From JAZKJD01 sp040384585 (lineage in GTDB: Bacteria; Pseudomonadota; Gammaproteobacteria; Diplorickettsiales; Diplorickettsiaceae): a stretch of DNA of 17,487 nt. Numbering within the stretch: position 1 is the first letter of the stretch; each line of letters begins with the position of its first letter. Shown in pieces: positions 7,500-14,577 of the stretch. The DNA lies in NCBI GenBank assembly GCA_040384585.1, contig JAZKJD010000038.1, positions 1-17,487 on the forward strand, given 5' to 3'. The translations under genes were made by a program, and so were the position numbers. The notes beneath the pieces are model-generated. The model was given only the letters and a program-made list of their open reading frames with translations, was not told the origin of the DNA and did no database searches.

Positions 7500-8078
7500 C
7501 TAATGCAGATAGATTGAGCCCATACTTCCCTCTAAGGGATAGTGCATCAACTCTTCATAAATAAGTGGAATCGCCTGGGTAATAAACTCAATCGCTTCTT
7601 CATAAGCCAGCCTATCCAATTCAGTAACTTCTAATTGGCTGACATTGAGCCTGGCAATTTCAGCAATACAAAAGAGTACTTCATGCACTGCATCAGATGC
7701 TTCCTCGTCAAAGGAGCTATCCCCTAGACCTAAGCCATATAAAAATCCCTCGCACCAAAGACTTAATGCCTCAGCACGCTCTTCTAATTCATGTTGCTCA
7801 TCTGGGAGCAATAATTTAAAAGATTGTAAGCCACTCAATTGTCGACAAGCCGCGTCGTACAGGCCTACAACAGCACCTTGTGGTCCCAACATCAGTCTAG
7901 ATCTTACATCTAAACGCTTTAATAAAATATCGATCCAAAAACCGCCATTGAGCTTTGGGCCGACACAAACAAACCCACACAACACACCATGGATTTCTGC
8001 AGGAGAAGTCACCACCTCTGCTTGGCTTAAAACACGATAGAAATCATCGAAGGCAGGAGTCTTGACCTGAATTTGCAT
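7500..8078 (-). CDS. ygfB: YgfB/UPF0149 family protein
   Basis: A 192-residue acidic, soluble protein of the YgfB family. It is assigned from its position before pepP-ubiH and from family landmarks: T-S-P-A-E-I-H-G-V-L-C-G near the N terminus, E-R-A-E-A-L-S-L-W-C-E-G-F-L-Y-G-L-G-L in the middle, and a C-terminal acidic helix ending with E-E-L-M-H-Y-P. Its biochemical role is not evident from the sequence. The frame is open up to a GTG at 8118-8120 (206 residues). The ATG at 8076-8078 is preferred because homology to the family begins there and because a candidate promoter -10 (8134-8139) would place the transcript start almost on top of the GTG. It is the first gene of the operon running to maeA. 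Confidence 0.88.
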   Translation of the reverse strand: MQIQVKTPAFDDFYRVLSQAEVVTSPAEIHGVLCGFVCVGPKLNGGFWIDILLKRLDVRSRLMLGPQGAVVGLYDAACRQLSGLQSFKLLLPDEQHELEERAEALSLWCEGFLYGLGLGDSSFDEEASDAVHEVLFCIAEIARLNVSQLEVTELDRLAYEEAIEFITQAIPLIYEELMHYPLEGSMGSIYLH

Positions 8079-8133
8079 AGGGATCTCTATAAAAAAATAC
8101 GTATCGCTGCATTTTACCACCCTCTCCTACGTT

Positions 8134-8163
8134 AATATAGAGATCGTGAAAAAAGTACTTGAA
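8134..8163 (-). promoter_or_regulatory. Candidate promoter of the ygfB-pepP-ubiH-maeA operon
   Basis: On the minus strand a TATATT -10 (8134-8139) is preceded by TTCAAG (8158-8163) at an 18-base spacing. The -35 is weak and lies inside the repeat hairpin shared with the 6S side. The leader to the preferred ATG would be about 50 nt. Prediction only. Confidence 0.4.
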
Positions 8164-8197
8164 ATTGCTATTCGCAACTTCAAGTACAATGGGTATA
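8155..8197 (-). repeat. Partial copy of the triple-hairpin element between the ygfB and 6S promoters
   Basis: Read on the minus strand, this begins TATACCCATTGTACTTGAAG. It matches the left end of the element at 9033-9176 (TATACCCATTGCACTTGAAA) and continues into the same first hairpin. Here the hairpin is a 14-bp stem (8155-8168 with 8174-8187) containing one A·C mismatch. Similarity stops after the hairpin, so this is one arm of the element in the opposite orientation. Its outer TATA runs into the TATACT -10 of the 6S RNA gene. Confidence 0.7.
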
Positions 8198-8201
8198 TAC
8201 T
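8196..8201 (+). promoter_or_regulatory. ssrS: -10 element of the 6S RNA gene
   Basis: TATACT stands seven bases before the predicted first base of 6S RNA (8208), the normal -10 to start distance. No recognisable -35 is found at 16-18 bases; that position falls in the repeat hairpin. The first two bases of the -10 are also the outer end of the repeat. Confidence 0.55.
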
Positions 8202-8207
8202 AGTCTA

Positions 8208-8388
8208 GTATCTGATTCAGCCCGCTGTTTTTCGATCGATACTTAACAGTAAAGGGATGGGTTCTTTATTTACTGTGAGCATACTTGCTTTGACTTAAGG
8301 ACACTTAACTCACTGCAAGAAGCCTAAAGTTAATATACCTAATCCCACCTGCATCTTCGGATCAGGAAACTCCGGCGAATCAGATACT
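8208..8388 (+). ncRNA. ssrS: 6S RNA (RNA polymerase-binding regulator)
   Basis: About 180 nt, the usual 6S length, with the required architecture. GTATCTGATTC (8208-8218) pairs perfectly with GAATCAGATAC (8377-8387) to close the molecule. An apical stem pairs CAGTAAA with TTTACTG on either side of about 8255. Two stretches resemble E. coli 6S: GTGAGCATACTTGC after the apical stem (E. coli GGTGAGCATGCTCG) and AGAAGCCTAAAGTTA (E. coli GAGAAGCCTTAAAACT). It lies directly upstream of fthC, its conserved partner (ssrS-ygfA). In E. coli 6S RNA mimics an open promoter, sequesters sigma70 holoenzyme in stationary phase and serves as template for pRNA. zapA, which normally precedes it, is missing here; the divergent ygfB follows directly. 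The exact 3' end is uncertain by a few bases. Confidence 0.88.
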
Positions 8389-8415
8389 TATCTTCTGTTA
8401 AGCTAAACTCTGTTT

Positions 8416-9006
8416 ATGGATTCTCGAGAAGAACTACGAAAAAAATTACGAACACAGCGTGCAAACCTTAGATTAAACGACCAAGTTATTGCTTCGCAAA
8501 AAATGACTGAACGATTAATTAAGGATTCTCTCTTTCAAAAAAATCAAAGAATAGCAGCCTATCTCTCAATCAATTATGAAATTAATCCCGAAAATATCGT
8601 TAAAAAAGCGTGGGAAAGTCATAAACACTGCTATTTACCTGTTTTACAAGAAAAAAAATTAATCTTTAGCGCTTATGAAGAAAATACACCCTTAAATAAC
8701 AATCGCTTTAACATTCCAGAACCTCCTTTATCGACTGAACTCATCATTAATCCCTGTGATCTCGATTTAGTGCTAGTCCCTTTACTTGGTTTTACCATCA
8801 AAGGTGAACGTTTAGGAATGGGCGGTGGCTTTTATGATAGAAGTTTTCATTTTTTATTAAAAAATCCAAGGCCAATAAAACCATTTTTAATAGGTCTAGC
8901 CTATGAATGGCAGAAATTAGAAACCTTGGAAACAAAAAATTGGGATGTCCCATTAGATGCCGTTGTTACAGAAGAAAGAACTTATTTGTTTACGTTCTGT
9001 CTCTAA
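8416..9006 (+). CDS. fthC: 5-formyltetrahydrofolate cyclo-ligase
   Basis: A 196-residue cytosolic enzyme (also called YgfA/Fau/MTHFS) that converts 5-formyl-THF with ATP to 5,10-methenyl-THF. Seen: the N-terminal R-K-K-L-R-x-x-R basic segment (8-15), Y-L-S-I-N-Y-E-I (49-56), and the nucleotide/folate-binding block L-V-P-L-L-G-F-T-I-K-G-E-R-L-G-M-G-G-G-F-Y-D-R (120-142). It follows 6S RNA by about 27 bases and is probably made by read-through from the 6S promoter with processing, as in E. coli. No Shine-Dalgarno site is visible before the ATG. The last four codons and the stop (F-C-L-stop, 8994-9006) coincide with 13 bases identical to the end of the palindromic element at 14578-14722, so the C terminus may have been rewritten by a repeat. 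Confidence 0.94.
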   Translation: MDSREELRKKLRTQRANLRLNDQVIASQKMTERLIKDSLFQKNQRIAAYLSINYEINPENIVKKAWESHKHCYLPVLQEKKLIFSAYEENTPLNNNRFNIPEPPLSTELIINPCDLDLVLVPLLGFTIKGERLGMGGGFYDRSFHFLLKNPRPIKPFLIGLAYEWQKLETLETKNWDVPLDAVVTEERTYLFTFCL

Positions 9007-9012
9007 GTCCCC
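8994..9012. repeat. Remnant of a family-2 element end forming the fthC stop
   Basis: GTTCTGTCTCTAA (8994-9006) is identical to bases 14581-14593, the left terminal repeat of the palindromic element between rplI and dnaB. A CCCC run follows both after two differing bases. The TAA of this block is the fthC stop codon. No second end of this element type is found nearby. Confidence 0.55.
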
Positions 9013-9032
9013 TCTTACAGGCTTTTAATTTC

Positions 9033-9176
9033 TATACCCATTGCACTTGAAAATGCGAGATCGCATTTTCAAGCGCTTTCCTTGCGCGATGGGGATTTTC
9101 AAGGGGAGAATCGCGATTTCTCCCCTTGAATAACGGGGCGGAAGCTTGGCTTCCCCCCGTTAAGTGATCGGGTATA
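9033..9176. repeat. TIR-bounded multi-hairpin element (144 bp, MITE-like)
   Basis: The terminal repeats are TATACCCATTGCACTT (9033-9048) and the complement of TATACCCGATCACTT (9162-9176). Between them are successive hairpins. A perfect 13-bp stem is formed by 9046-9058 with 9061-9073. A small GCGC/GCGC hairpin spans 9073-9087. A perfect 13-bp stem is formed by 9098-9110 with 9118-9130. A 14-bp stem with one bulge is formed by 9131-9145 with 9149-9162. It fills the space between convergent fthC and the CPBP protease gene and may also end both transcripts, though no U-run terminator is obvious. Its right end supplies the last five residues and stop of the protease. Confidence 0.85.
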
Positions 9177-10053
9177 CCGCGCTTGCTAACATTGGATAAG
9201 TAAAAAATATGAAATGAACTAGGTTTAAGCTAAAATGTGCAACAATGCTTGATTCGATACGTTTTGTTCTATCAAATATCCAACCGTATCCTATTCCAGC
9301 AACCGTTGCCAGCAGCATATATTTAATTCCACCGGGATAATGTATCAATCCAAACAAGATAGATGTACATATTATGGCTAAATAGTTGCCATAAACAATC
9401 TTTCTCATCCTGATAGATAAGTTTCTTTGTATAAATCCTCTAAACAACGCTTCTTCTGCAACACAATCAAATAAAAGATTAGTGATAATCCATAGAGGCA
9501 AGCTATTCGGTAATTTAGGCTCAAAACGAACAAAGCCTAAAAAAACTGCTACTAACATTAATATCAATATAATAGCAAGTAGTGGTAGTACCGTTTGTTT
9601 CAAAACCTTTATCCACTCCTTTTTCCCAGAAATAAGTCTATAAGCAATACCGAGAATAAAAATACCAATTAGCGCTTTGTCAAAATTAAGATATAAGGTG
9701 TATGGAATAGCATCGTTACTTATATGAACCTGGTTCAGTATTTTAAGATTATGGAATCCTGGAATCCAATGTTCAGTAAGTCCTATACCCAGCAATACAA
9801 CGACGGCATAGGAAAAAATCGTTACAAACCTATTTGTTTTTATCTGACTATAATAAACAGCAGCAGGTAGTAGAACAATGGGAATGATTGCGATCGGTTT
9901 GATTATCTGGCTTAAGAAAGCGAAAATAATTGAAAGAATAAGGAATATAACTGGAATTCGGAATTCTAAAGCCCTAGGTAACCAAAGTGATAGGATACTG
10001 AGATACAAAAACCCATAACAAAGCAACGACAAGCTATCGAAATGCATTCCCAT
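9160..10053 (-). CDS. CPBP-family intramembrane glutamic/metalloprotease-like protein
   Basis: A 297-residue polytopic membrane protein, about eight hydrophobic segments, with the signature of the CPBP (CAAX protease and bacteriocin-processing, Abi) family. E200-E201 with R205 form E-E-x-x-x-R, H238 lies in F-G-L-I-H, and H273 with N277 in H-F-S-L-N. These are the expected active-site residues within the membrane. Substrate is unknown; relatives process prenylated or peptide substrates or give bacteriocin self-immunity. It begins 22 bp after dacB and is the last gene of the rpsF-to-CPBP series. The last five residues (V-Y-P-I-T) and the stop are encoded by the terminal repeat of the element at 9033-9176, so the native C terminus was probably replaced; all catalytic motifs lie upstream of this. 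Confidence 0.88.
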   Translation of the reverse strand: MGMHFDSLSLLCYGFLYLSILSLWLPRALEFRIPVIFLILSIIFAFLSQIIKPIAIIPIVLLPAAVYYSQIKTNRFVTIFSYAVVVLLGIGLTEHWIPGFHNLKILNQVHISNDAIPYTLYLNFDKALIGIFILGIAYRLISGKKEWIKVLKQTVLPLLAIILILMLVAVFLGFVRFEPKLPNSLPLWIITNLLFDCVAEEALFRGFIQRNLSIRMRKIVYGNYLAIICTSILFGLIHYPGGIKYMLLATVAGIGYGWIFDRTKRIESSIVAHFSLNLVHFIFFTYPMLASAVYPIT

Positions 10054-10075
10054 TATTTTTTTCCATTAAAAAGTT

Positions 10076-11542
10076 TTAAAGATAGTTTTGAAACACGCTA
10101 TCTAAATGCTTTACTAAAACCTTAAAGAGTTGAGCATTCTCTGTTTCCGCGTTAGAAGGATAATTAAATAACACAGCAAATGCGCCTAGATCACCATTAT
10201 TCATTCTAAAATAGCCGGCCATAGTGTAAACAACGCTAGGTACCGTGATATGCCCTGTTTTTACACTGGTTTGGCTCATCCATGGATGCTCAATCGTAGG
10301 AATATTGTGCCAATATGTCTGTTGACCTGGAACCACTAAACTACCATAAAACACAGGAAAATCGCGTTTATTTTGATAAACTCCTTTTAATAAGTGAATA
10401 AGATTATTCGCAGATATGCGATTTGATGGAGTTAAGCCACTGCCGCTATTAAGAATAGGAACACTATCCCTATCCTTTTCAGTCAATCTTTCTTTACTGG
10501 CATTTAACAGAATTTTTGCTGCATCGCTAAGCTTTACTGAAGAAAGTGATCTAGGCTGATGGGCTGTCCATAGATCCAAGGTTAAGGTATCTGCGATATA
10601 GTTGTTACTATACCGCAACATGTCTTGCAAACTTTGAATCAGTGGCACACTTTCCACTTGTGTTAATAACGTATCCGTTTTCTTTACCGGCGTTAACTCA
10701 ACAATAATTTTTCCATCTGACACAATACCCGCTTGCCTTAAAAAGGCTTTTAACAAGGCACCCGTTGCTACATTAGGATTGCCTACCGAGCGATAAAGGG
10801 TAACAGGCTCACTCTTTACCCCTATCGTTCCTGAAACCAGGAAAGTTTCTTTTCTATCTTTACTGGTACGCGTTAATTGCAAAACATTACCTTCCCCAGA
10901 ACGAGTCATCACTTTTCCAACAAGAAAACTATTCTGCAACGCATAGGGTGAAATTTTTACTTCCGCTAAATCACCTGACTTTTCCCCGGGCCGAATAGTC
11001 ACGGCAATCGTCCCAAAATTTGTCCCTGCCGAGGAAAGTGAGGCATCATAAGCCGCTTTAGTGTGCAATTTTGCCTCAAGTCGATCAGGCGCACTTACCA
11101 TAACGTTTCCAAAATAAGACGCATTCACAATGATATTCCCTTTTATTTTTTTTAAACCGATCTGTTGCAGATTATTAACCAATTGCCACATTTTTTCATT
11201 CGTAAATTCAGGATCTCCTAGACCATAAAAAACTAAATCTCCTGTTAAAATCCCATTTTTCCATTGGCCTCTTCGATAAATTTGCGTGGGAAAAGTATAA
11301 TAAGCCCCCCACTGTTGGAGCGCACGTGCCGCTACAAAAAGCTTGGTAACTGACGCGGGAATTAACGCTAATGAAGCATGCTTAGCATAAAGCACTTTAG
11401 AGGATGTTAAATCGATAAATAATTCGGAAATCTGTGGTGAAGGTATTTTCTCTCTAGCAACTATTGTCGAGGAAAATATGAGAAGAATTAACGCTATTAG
11501 ATGTTTTTTTGATGTTTTTTCATTTGAAATTCTAAACCTCAT
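10076..11542 (-). CDS. dacB: D-alanyl-D-alanine carboxypeptidase/endopeptidase, PBP4 type
   Basis: A 488-residue periplasmic peptidoglycan hydrolase of peptidase family S13. It removes terminal D-Ala and cuts D-Ala-mDAP cross-links. A basic start plus hydrophobic stretch (about 12-29) looks like a Sec signal peptide ending near V-A-R-E. The three penicillin-binding motifs are present in order: S64-V-T-K67, S312-N-N314 and K428-T-G430. The roughly 245-residue insertion between the first two is typical of PBP4. The ATG directly follows the stop of the upstream lipoprotein gene (TAAATG), so the two are cotranscribed. alr two genes upstream makes the D-Ala that this enzyme later releases, a functional link that is inference. 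Confidence 0.93.
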   Translation of the reverse strand: MRFRISNEKTSKKHLIALILLIFSSTIVAREKIPSPQISELFIDLTSSKVLYAKHASLALIPASVTKLFVAARALQQWGAYYTFPTQIYRRGQWKNGILTGDLVFYGLGDPEFTNEKMWQLVNNLQQIGLKKIKGNIIVNASYFGNVMVSAPDRLEAKLHTKAAYDASLSSAGTNFGTIAVTIRPGEKSGDLAEVKISPYALQNSFLVGKVMTRSGEGNVLQLTRTSKDRKETFLVSGTIGVKSEPVTLYRSVGNPNVATGALLKAFLRQAGIVSDGKIIVELTPVKKTDTLLTQVESVPLIQSLQDMLRYSNNYIADTLTLDLWTAHQPRSLSSVKLSDAAKILLNASKERLTEKDRDSVPILNSGSGLTPSNRISANNLIHLLKGVYQNKRDFPVFYGSLVVPGQQTYWHNIPTIEHPWMSQTSVKTGHITVPSVVYTMAGYFRMNNGDLGAFAVLFNYPSNAETENAQLFKVLVKHLDSVFQNYL

Positions 11543-12085
11543 TTAGGGCGTACTCACTTTCCAAACACCTTGGTTATCGCGACATGCCGTATAGTTGAAT
11601 GACCGATGCCCTAACAGTCCACGGTTGAGTGCTATGCGGTAATTTCTACAACCTTGACCTTGTGCATTCACATAGATTCGAAAACTTGTGAACTCAAGTC
11701 GCTCACCTGTCATACTACTATACCATTGTACCGCTTGCTGAGGTTGCGCTGTCGCAATTAGGGTTTGTAACTTCATGCGATCGACAGCCCCCATATAATG
11801 TGCAACAACGGGATCGACAAAAATATCATTTTCGTTAACGCTAGGATTGACTGGCGTTGGCTTAGATAAATGCAAACTTGTACAACCCGCTACACTTACA
11901 ATAAACAATAATCCTAGAAAATAACTCAGCGCAATACAAAAATTAAAAAGTAGCAGGGGTGACAGTGAATGCGACTTCTTTTTGTGGGACAAGCCAGCAA
12001 AAAAAGTGCATTCGCTGGCAGGACCCGTGCCAAGCATTTTTTTGTACTGTGCACAGATAAAATAGTTAATCATCTTTTTTTGCAT
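11543..12085 (-). CDS. Putative surface lipoprotein (17-kDa/RT0821-Lpp0805-like) with a palindrome in its signal region
   Basis: A 180-residue protein from the preferred ATG at 12083-12085, which has GAGGA eight bases upstream; a TTG at 12100 lies within that ribosome site and is unlikely. A hydrophobic segment ends in the lipobox V-A-G-C, so a lipid-anchored envelope protein is expected. The C-terminal part (W-Y-S-S-M-T-G-E-x-L-E-F-T-S-F-R-I-Y ... C-R-N-Y-R-I-A ... Y-T-A-C-R-D-N-Q-G-V-W-K-V) resembles the short repeat domain of rickettsial/legionellal surface antigens, recognised by pattern only. The stretch before the hydrophobic core is unusually long for a signal peptide. It is encoded by an imperfect inverted repeat (11952-12036). 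The gene overlaps the end of alr by 20 bp and abuts dacB. Molecular function is unknown. Confidence 0.7.
   Translation of the reverse strand: MQKKMINYFICAQYKKMLGTGPASECTFFAGLSHKKKSHSLSPLLLFNFCIALSYFLGLLFIVSVAGCTSLHLSKPTPVNPSVNENDIFVDPVVAHYMGAVDRMKLQTLIATAQPQQAVQWYSSMTGERLEFTSFRIYVNAQGQGCRNYRIALNRGLLGHRSFNYTACRDNQGVWKVSTP
11952..12036. repeat. Palindromic repeat translated in frame within the lipoprotein N terminus
   Basis: The arm at 11952-11983 (AGCAGGGGTGACAGTGAATG and on) is the imperfect inverse of 12000-12036. Shared blocks read, on one strand, GAATGC, ACTT, a T-run and GGGT. An internal GCCAGC/GCTGGC pair lies near the centre. The whole unit is open in the reading frame and yields about 28 residues between the charged start and the hydrophobic core. 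Confidence 0.6.
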
Positions 12086-13178
12086 CGTTTTTTTCCTCAA
12101 TGCGCATACGAACTAACTGTCCTCGATTAATACCACATAACAATTCATAACGGAACGTTGACGTACTCATCGCAACTTGCTCTATGGGTAACCCTGCTCC
12201 CCACAAACTAACCGGATCACCTTGCTTCGCATCCGGTTGCGACTGCAAATCGACGGTTAACATATCCATAGAAACTTGGCCTAATAGTCCAGTTAACTTA
12301 TCATTAACCAATACCGGCGTCCCGTTCTCAGCACGATGGGGATAACCATCGCCATAGCCAATAGCGACAACACCCACTCGCCTATTGTCCGGTGCCAACC
12401 ACGTTCCACCGTATCCTACTTTATCGCCAAATTGTAGTTGATTAATTGTAATAATCTCAGACTTTAGATTCATAACCGGTTTTAAGGCATGCTGAATACC
12501 GGAAGAATCTGAGAAAGGTGAAACGCCGTATAATATCAATCCTGGGCGTACCCAATCGGCATGGGAACGAGGCCATGCCAAAATAGCGGCAGAATTCGCT
12601 AAGCTTTTTTCGATAGTTAACCCTTCTACCGCTTGCTCAAATTGTTTTATTTGTTGTAGCGTCGTTGTTTCTTCTGTTGGTTTGTTAGCACTTGAAAAGT
12701 GTGTCATGACGCAAACAACATTGATCCAGGAACAAATCTGACATTGCTGCCAAATTTCAGAGAAATCCTTGCAGGAAAGTCCTAATCGATTCATTCCCGT
12801 GTTTATTTTTATCCATACATTCACAGGTTTAGTGAAGGGTTGTTGAGTCAGTAAAGTGAACTGTCGTCTATCATGTATTACTGTATCCAGCTGATAGCTA
12901 TCGAGTAATGGCCGTTCTGACGCTGAAAACAAACCTTCCATGAGTACAATCCGTTGTTTTATTCCCGCTTGACGTAAACAGAGCGCCTCTTCAGAACAAG
13001 AAACACCAAATCCGTCGATTGAATTCGCTAACGCACGTGAAATAGGAATTAAACCATGACCATAAGCATTCGCTTTGACCATCGCTAATATCTTTGATTG
13101 AGGCGCTATTCCACGTATTTGCTTAACATTATGGTGTAGCGCATTCAAATCGAGTTCTACGACTACTGGCCGGCTCAT
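12066..13178 (-). CDS. alr: Alanine racemase (PLP-dependent)
   Basis: A 370-residue cytosolic enzyme interconverting L- and D-alanine, supplying D-Ala for peptidoglycan. K35 in A-M-V-K-A-N-A-Y-G-H-G is the PLP-binding lysine. R211 in V-R-P-G-L-I-L-Y-G is the residue contacting the PLP ring nitrogen. Y256 in K-V-G-Y-G-G-T is the second catalytic base. A-I-G-Y-G-D-G-Y (272-279) and G-Q-V-S-M-D-M in the C-terminal domain complete the family pattern, at normal length. The start overlaps the dnaB stop (ATGA), the common gammaproteobacterial dnaB-alr order. The 3' end overlaps the lipoprotein gene by 20 bp. Confidence 0.97.
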   Translation of the reverse strand: MSRPVVVELDLNALHHNVKQIRGIAPQSKILAMVKANAYGHGLIPISRALANSIDGFGVSCSEEALCLRQAGIKQRIVLMEGLFSASERPLLDSYQLDTVIHDRRQFTLLTQQPFTKPVNVWIKINTGMNRLGLSCKDFSEIWQQCQICSWINVVCVMTHFSSANKPTEETTTLQQIKQFEQAVEGLTIEKSLANSAAILAWPRSHADWVRPGLILYGVSPFSDSSGIQHALKPVMNLKSEIITINQLQFGDKVGYGGTWLAPDNRRVGVVAIGYGDGYPHRAENGTPVLVNDKLTGLLGQVSMDMLTVDLQSQPDAKQGDPVSLWGAGLPIEQVAMSTSTFRYELLCGINRGQLVRMRIEEKNDAKKDD

Positions 13179-14539
13179 GCATAGTTCTCTGCATGGTAGC
13201 GTTGCGGAGAAAAATTTTCAAACCGTGTATATTTTCCTAAGAAAGTGAGTCGCACTTTGCCCGTAGGTCCATTCCGTTGTTTGGCAATAATAATCTCTGC
13301 ACTGCCCTTATCTGGACTTCCTTCGTTGTACACTTCGTCACGGTAGATAAAAATAATTAAATCCGCATCTTGCTCTAGGGCACCTGAATCACGTAAATCT
13401 GACATGACTGGTCGTTTATCGGCACGTTGTTCCAAACTACGGTTTAACTGAGATAGGGCAATAATGGGAACATCAAGTTCTTTGGCAAGCGCTTTAAGTG
13501 AACGAGAAATTTCTGATATTTCAGTAGTACGATTTTCTTTAGAGCCAGGGACTTGCATCAATTGTAAATAGTCGATCACAATTAATCCTAAAGCGCCTTG
13601 CTCTTTTGCAACACGCCTAGCACGCGCTCTGACCTCACCAGGACTCAGCGCAGGGGTATCATCAATAAACATTTTTGCTTCTGATAGCATACTCACTGCC
13701 GATGTCACGCGCGGCCAATCTTCATCACTGAGTTTCCCCGTACGAATTTTATGTTGGTCAATACGTCCTAATGAAGACATCATACGCATCGCTAAGGCTT
13801 GTCCTGGCATTTCCATGCTAAAAATAAGAACTGGTTTATTTCCTTGAATTGCGGCATGTTCTGCCATATTCATGGCAAACGTGGTTTTTCCCATCGATGG
13901 GCGACCTGCTACAATAACCAGATCGGAAGGCTGTAATCCCGAAGTCATTTCATCTAAGTCTTTGTATGCTGTTGAAAGCCCAGTAATAACTTGGTCAGAA
14001 TGAAAAAGAATGTCAATTCTATCGACAGCGCGCGCCAAGAAATCACTAATACGCAGCGGACCGCTTCCTCTTGCGCCTTGATCGCTTATTTGAAAAACTT
14101 TTTGTTCTGCTTCATCCACTAATTCATTAATGGATCGACCCGCAGGCATAAATGCATTTTCAGTGATTTCAGTAGCAATACTAATCAATTGACGTAATAC
14201 AGAACGTTCGCGGACAATATCAGCATAGGCAACGATGTTGGCAGCACTCGGTGTATTACGGGCAAGCTCATATAAATAAAGTTCGCCGCCTATTTCAGAT
14301 AATTGATTTGTACTTTTAAGTGCATCCGTTAAGGTTACAACGTCGAAAGGTTTTGCATGGTTAGCAAAGTCAACGATGGTACGAAATAAAATACGGTGGG
14401 CAAGCAGGTAAAAATCTTTTTCTCGTAATTTGTCTGCGACTCTATCCCATGACTGATTATCAAGCATTAAGCCGCCTAGAACGGATTGTTCTGCCTCAGC
14501 CGAATGAGGGGGCAGTTTAAGATGATCGGTTTTTTGCAT
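13175..14539 (-). CDS. dnaB: Replicative DNA helicase DnaB
   Basis: A 454-residue hexameric 5'-3' helicase that unwinds the chromosome fork. The N-terminal DnaB domain opens with P-P-H-S-A-E-A-E-Q-S-V-L-G-G-L-M (10-25), and the linker is near 150-180. The RecA-like C-terminal domain has Walker A G-R-P-S-M-G-K-T (212-219), Walker B L-I-V-I-D-Y-L-Q-L-M (319-328), the S-R-S-L-K-A-L-A-K-E block, S-Q-L-N-R-S-L-E-Q-R and S-D-L-R-D-S-G-A-L-E-Q-D-A-D. No intein interrupts these sites, which are frequent intein positions. A GGCGAG ribosome site lies upstream. It is separated from rplI by 193 bp, most of it the palindromic element at 14578-14722, so transcription from the ribosomal genes must pass through that structure. 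Confidence 0.98.
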   Translation of the reverse strand: MQKTDHLKLPPHSAEAEQSVLGGLMLDNQSWDRVADKLREKDFYLLAHRILFRTIVDFANHAKPFDVVTLTDALKSTNQLSEIGGELYLYELARNTPSAANIVAYADIVRERSVLRQLISIATEITENAFMPAGRSINELVDEAEQKVFQISDQGARGSGPLRISDFLARAVDRIDILFHSDQVITGLSTAYKDLDEMTSGLQPSDLVIVAGRPSMGKTTFAMNMAEHAAIQGNKPVLIFSMEMPGQALAMRMMSSLGRIDQHKIRTGKLSDEDWPRVTSAVSMLSEAKMFIDDTPALSPGEVRARARRVAKEQGALGLIVIDYLQLMQVPGSKENRTTEISEISRSLKALAKELDVPIIALSQLNRSLEQRADKRPVMSDLRDSGALEQDADLIIFIYRDEVYNEGSPDKGSAEIIIAKQRNGPTGKVRLTFLGKYTRFENFSPQRYHAENYA

Positions 14540-14577
14540 CGCAGTACTCGCCTTGAATGAACAGGTCTACGCTTTGC

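Noticed and set aside
7645..8040. 131-codon plus-strand frame opposite ygfB
   Set aside because: Serine- and proline-rich antisense product with no recognisable domain; ygfB on the other strand is supported by family pattern and operon position.
8079..8120. Longer ygfB start at GTG 8118-8120
   Set aside because: An AGGAG sits only three bases upstream, too close, and the extra 14 residues have no family counterpart. The promoter -10 would leave almost no leader.
12086..12100. TTG start giving a 185-residue lipoprotein
   Set aside because: The TTG is part of the GAGGA ribosome site that serves the ATG at 12085.
13175..14539. Possible intein in dnaB
   Set aside because: The Walker A, Walker B and downstream motifs are contiguous and the protein is of normal length.
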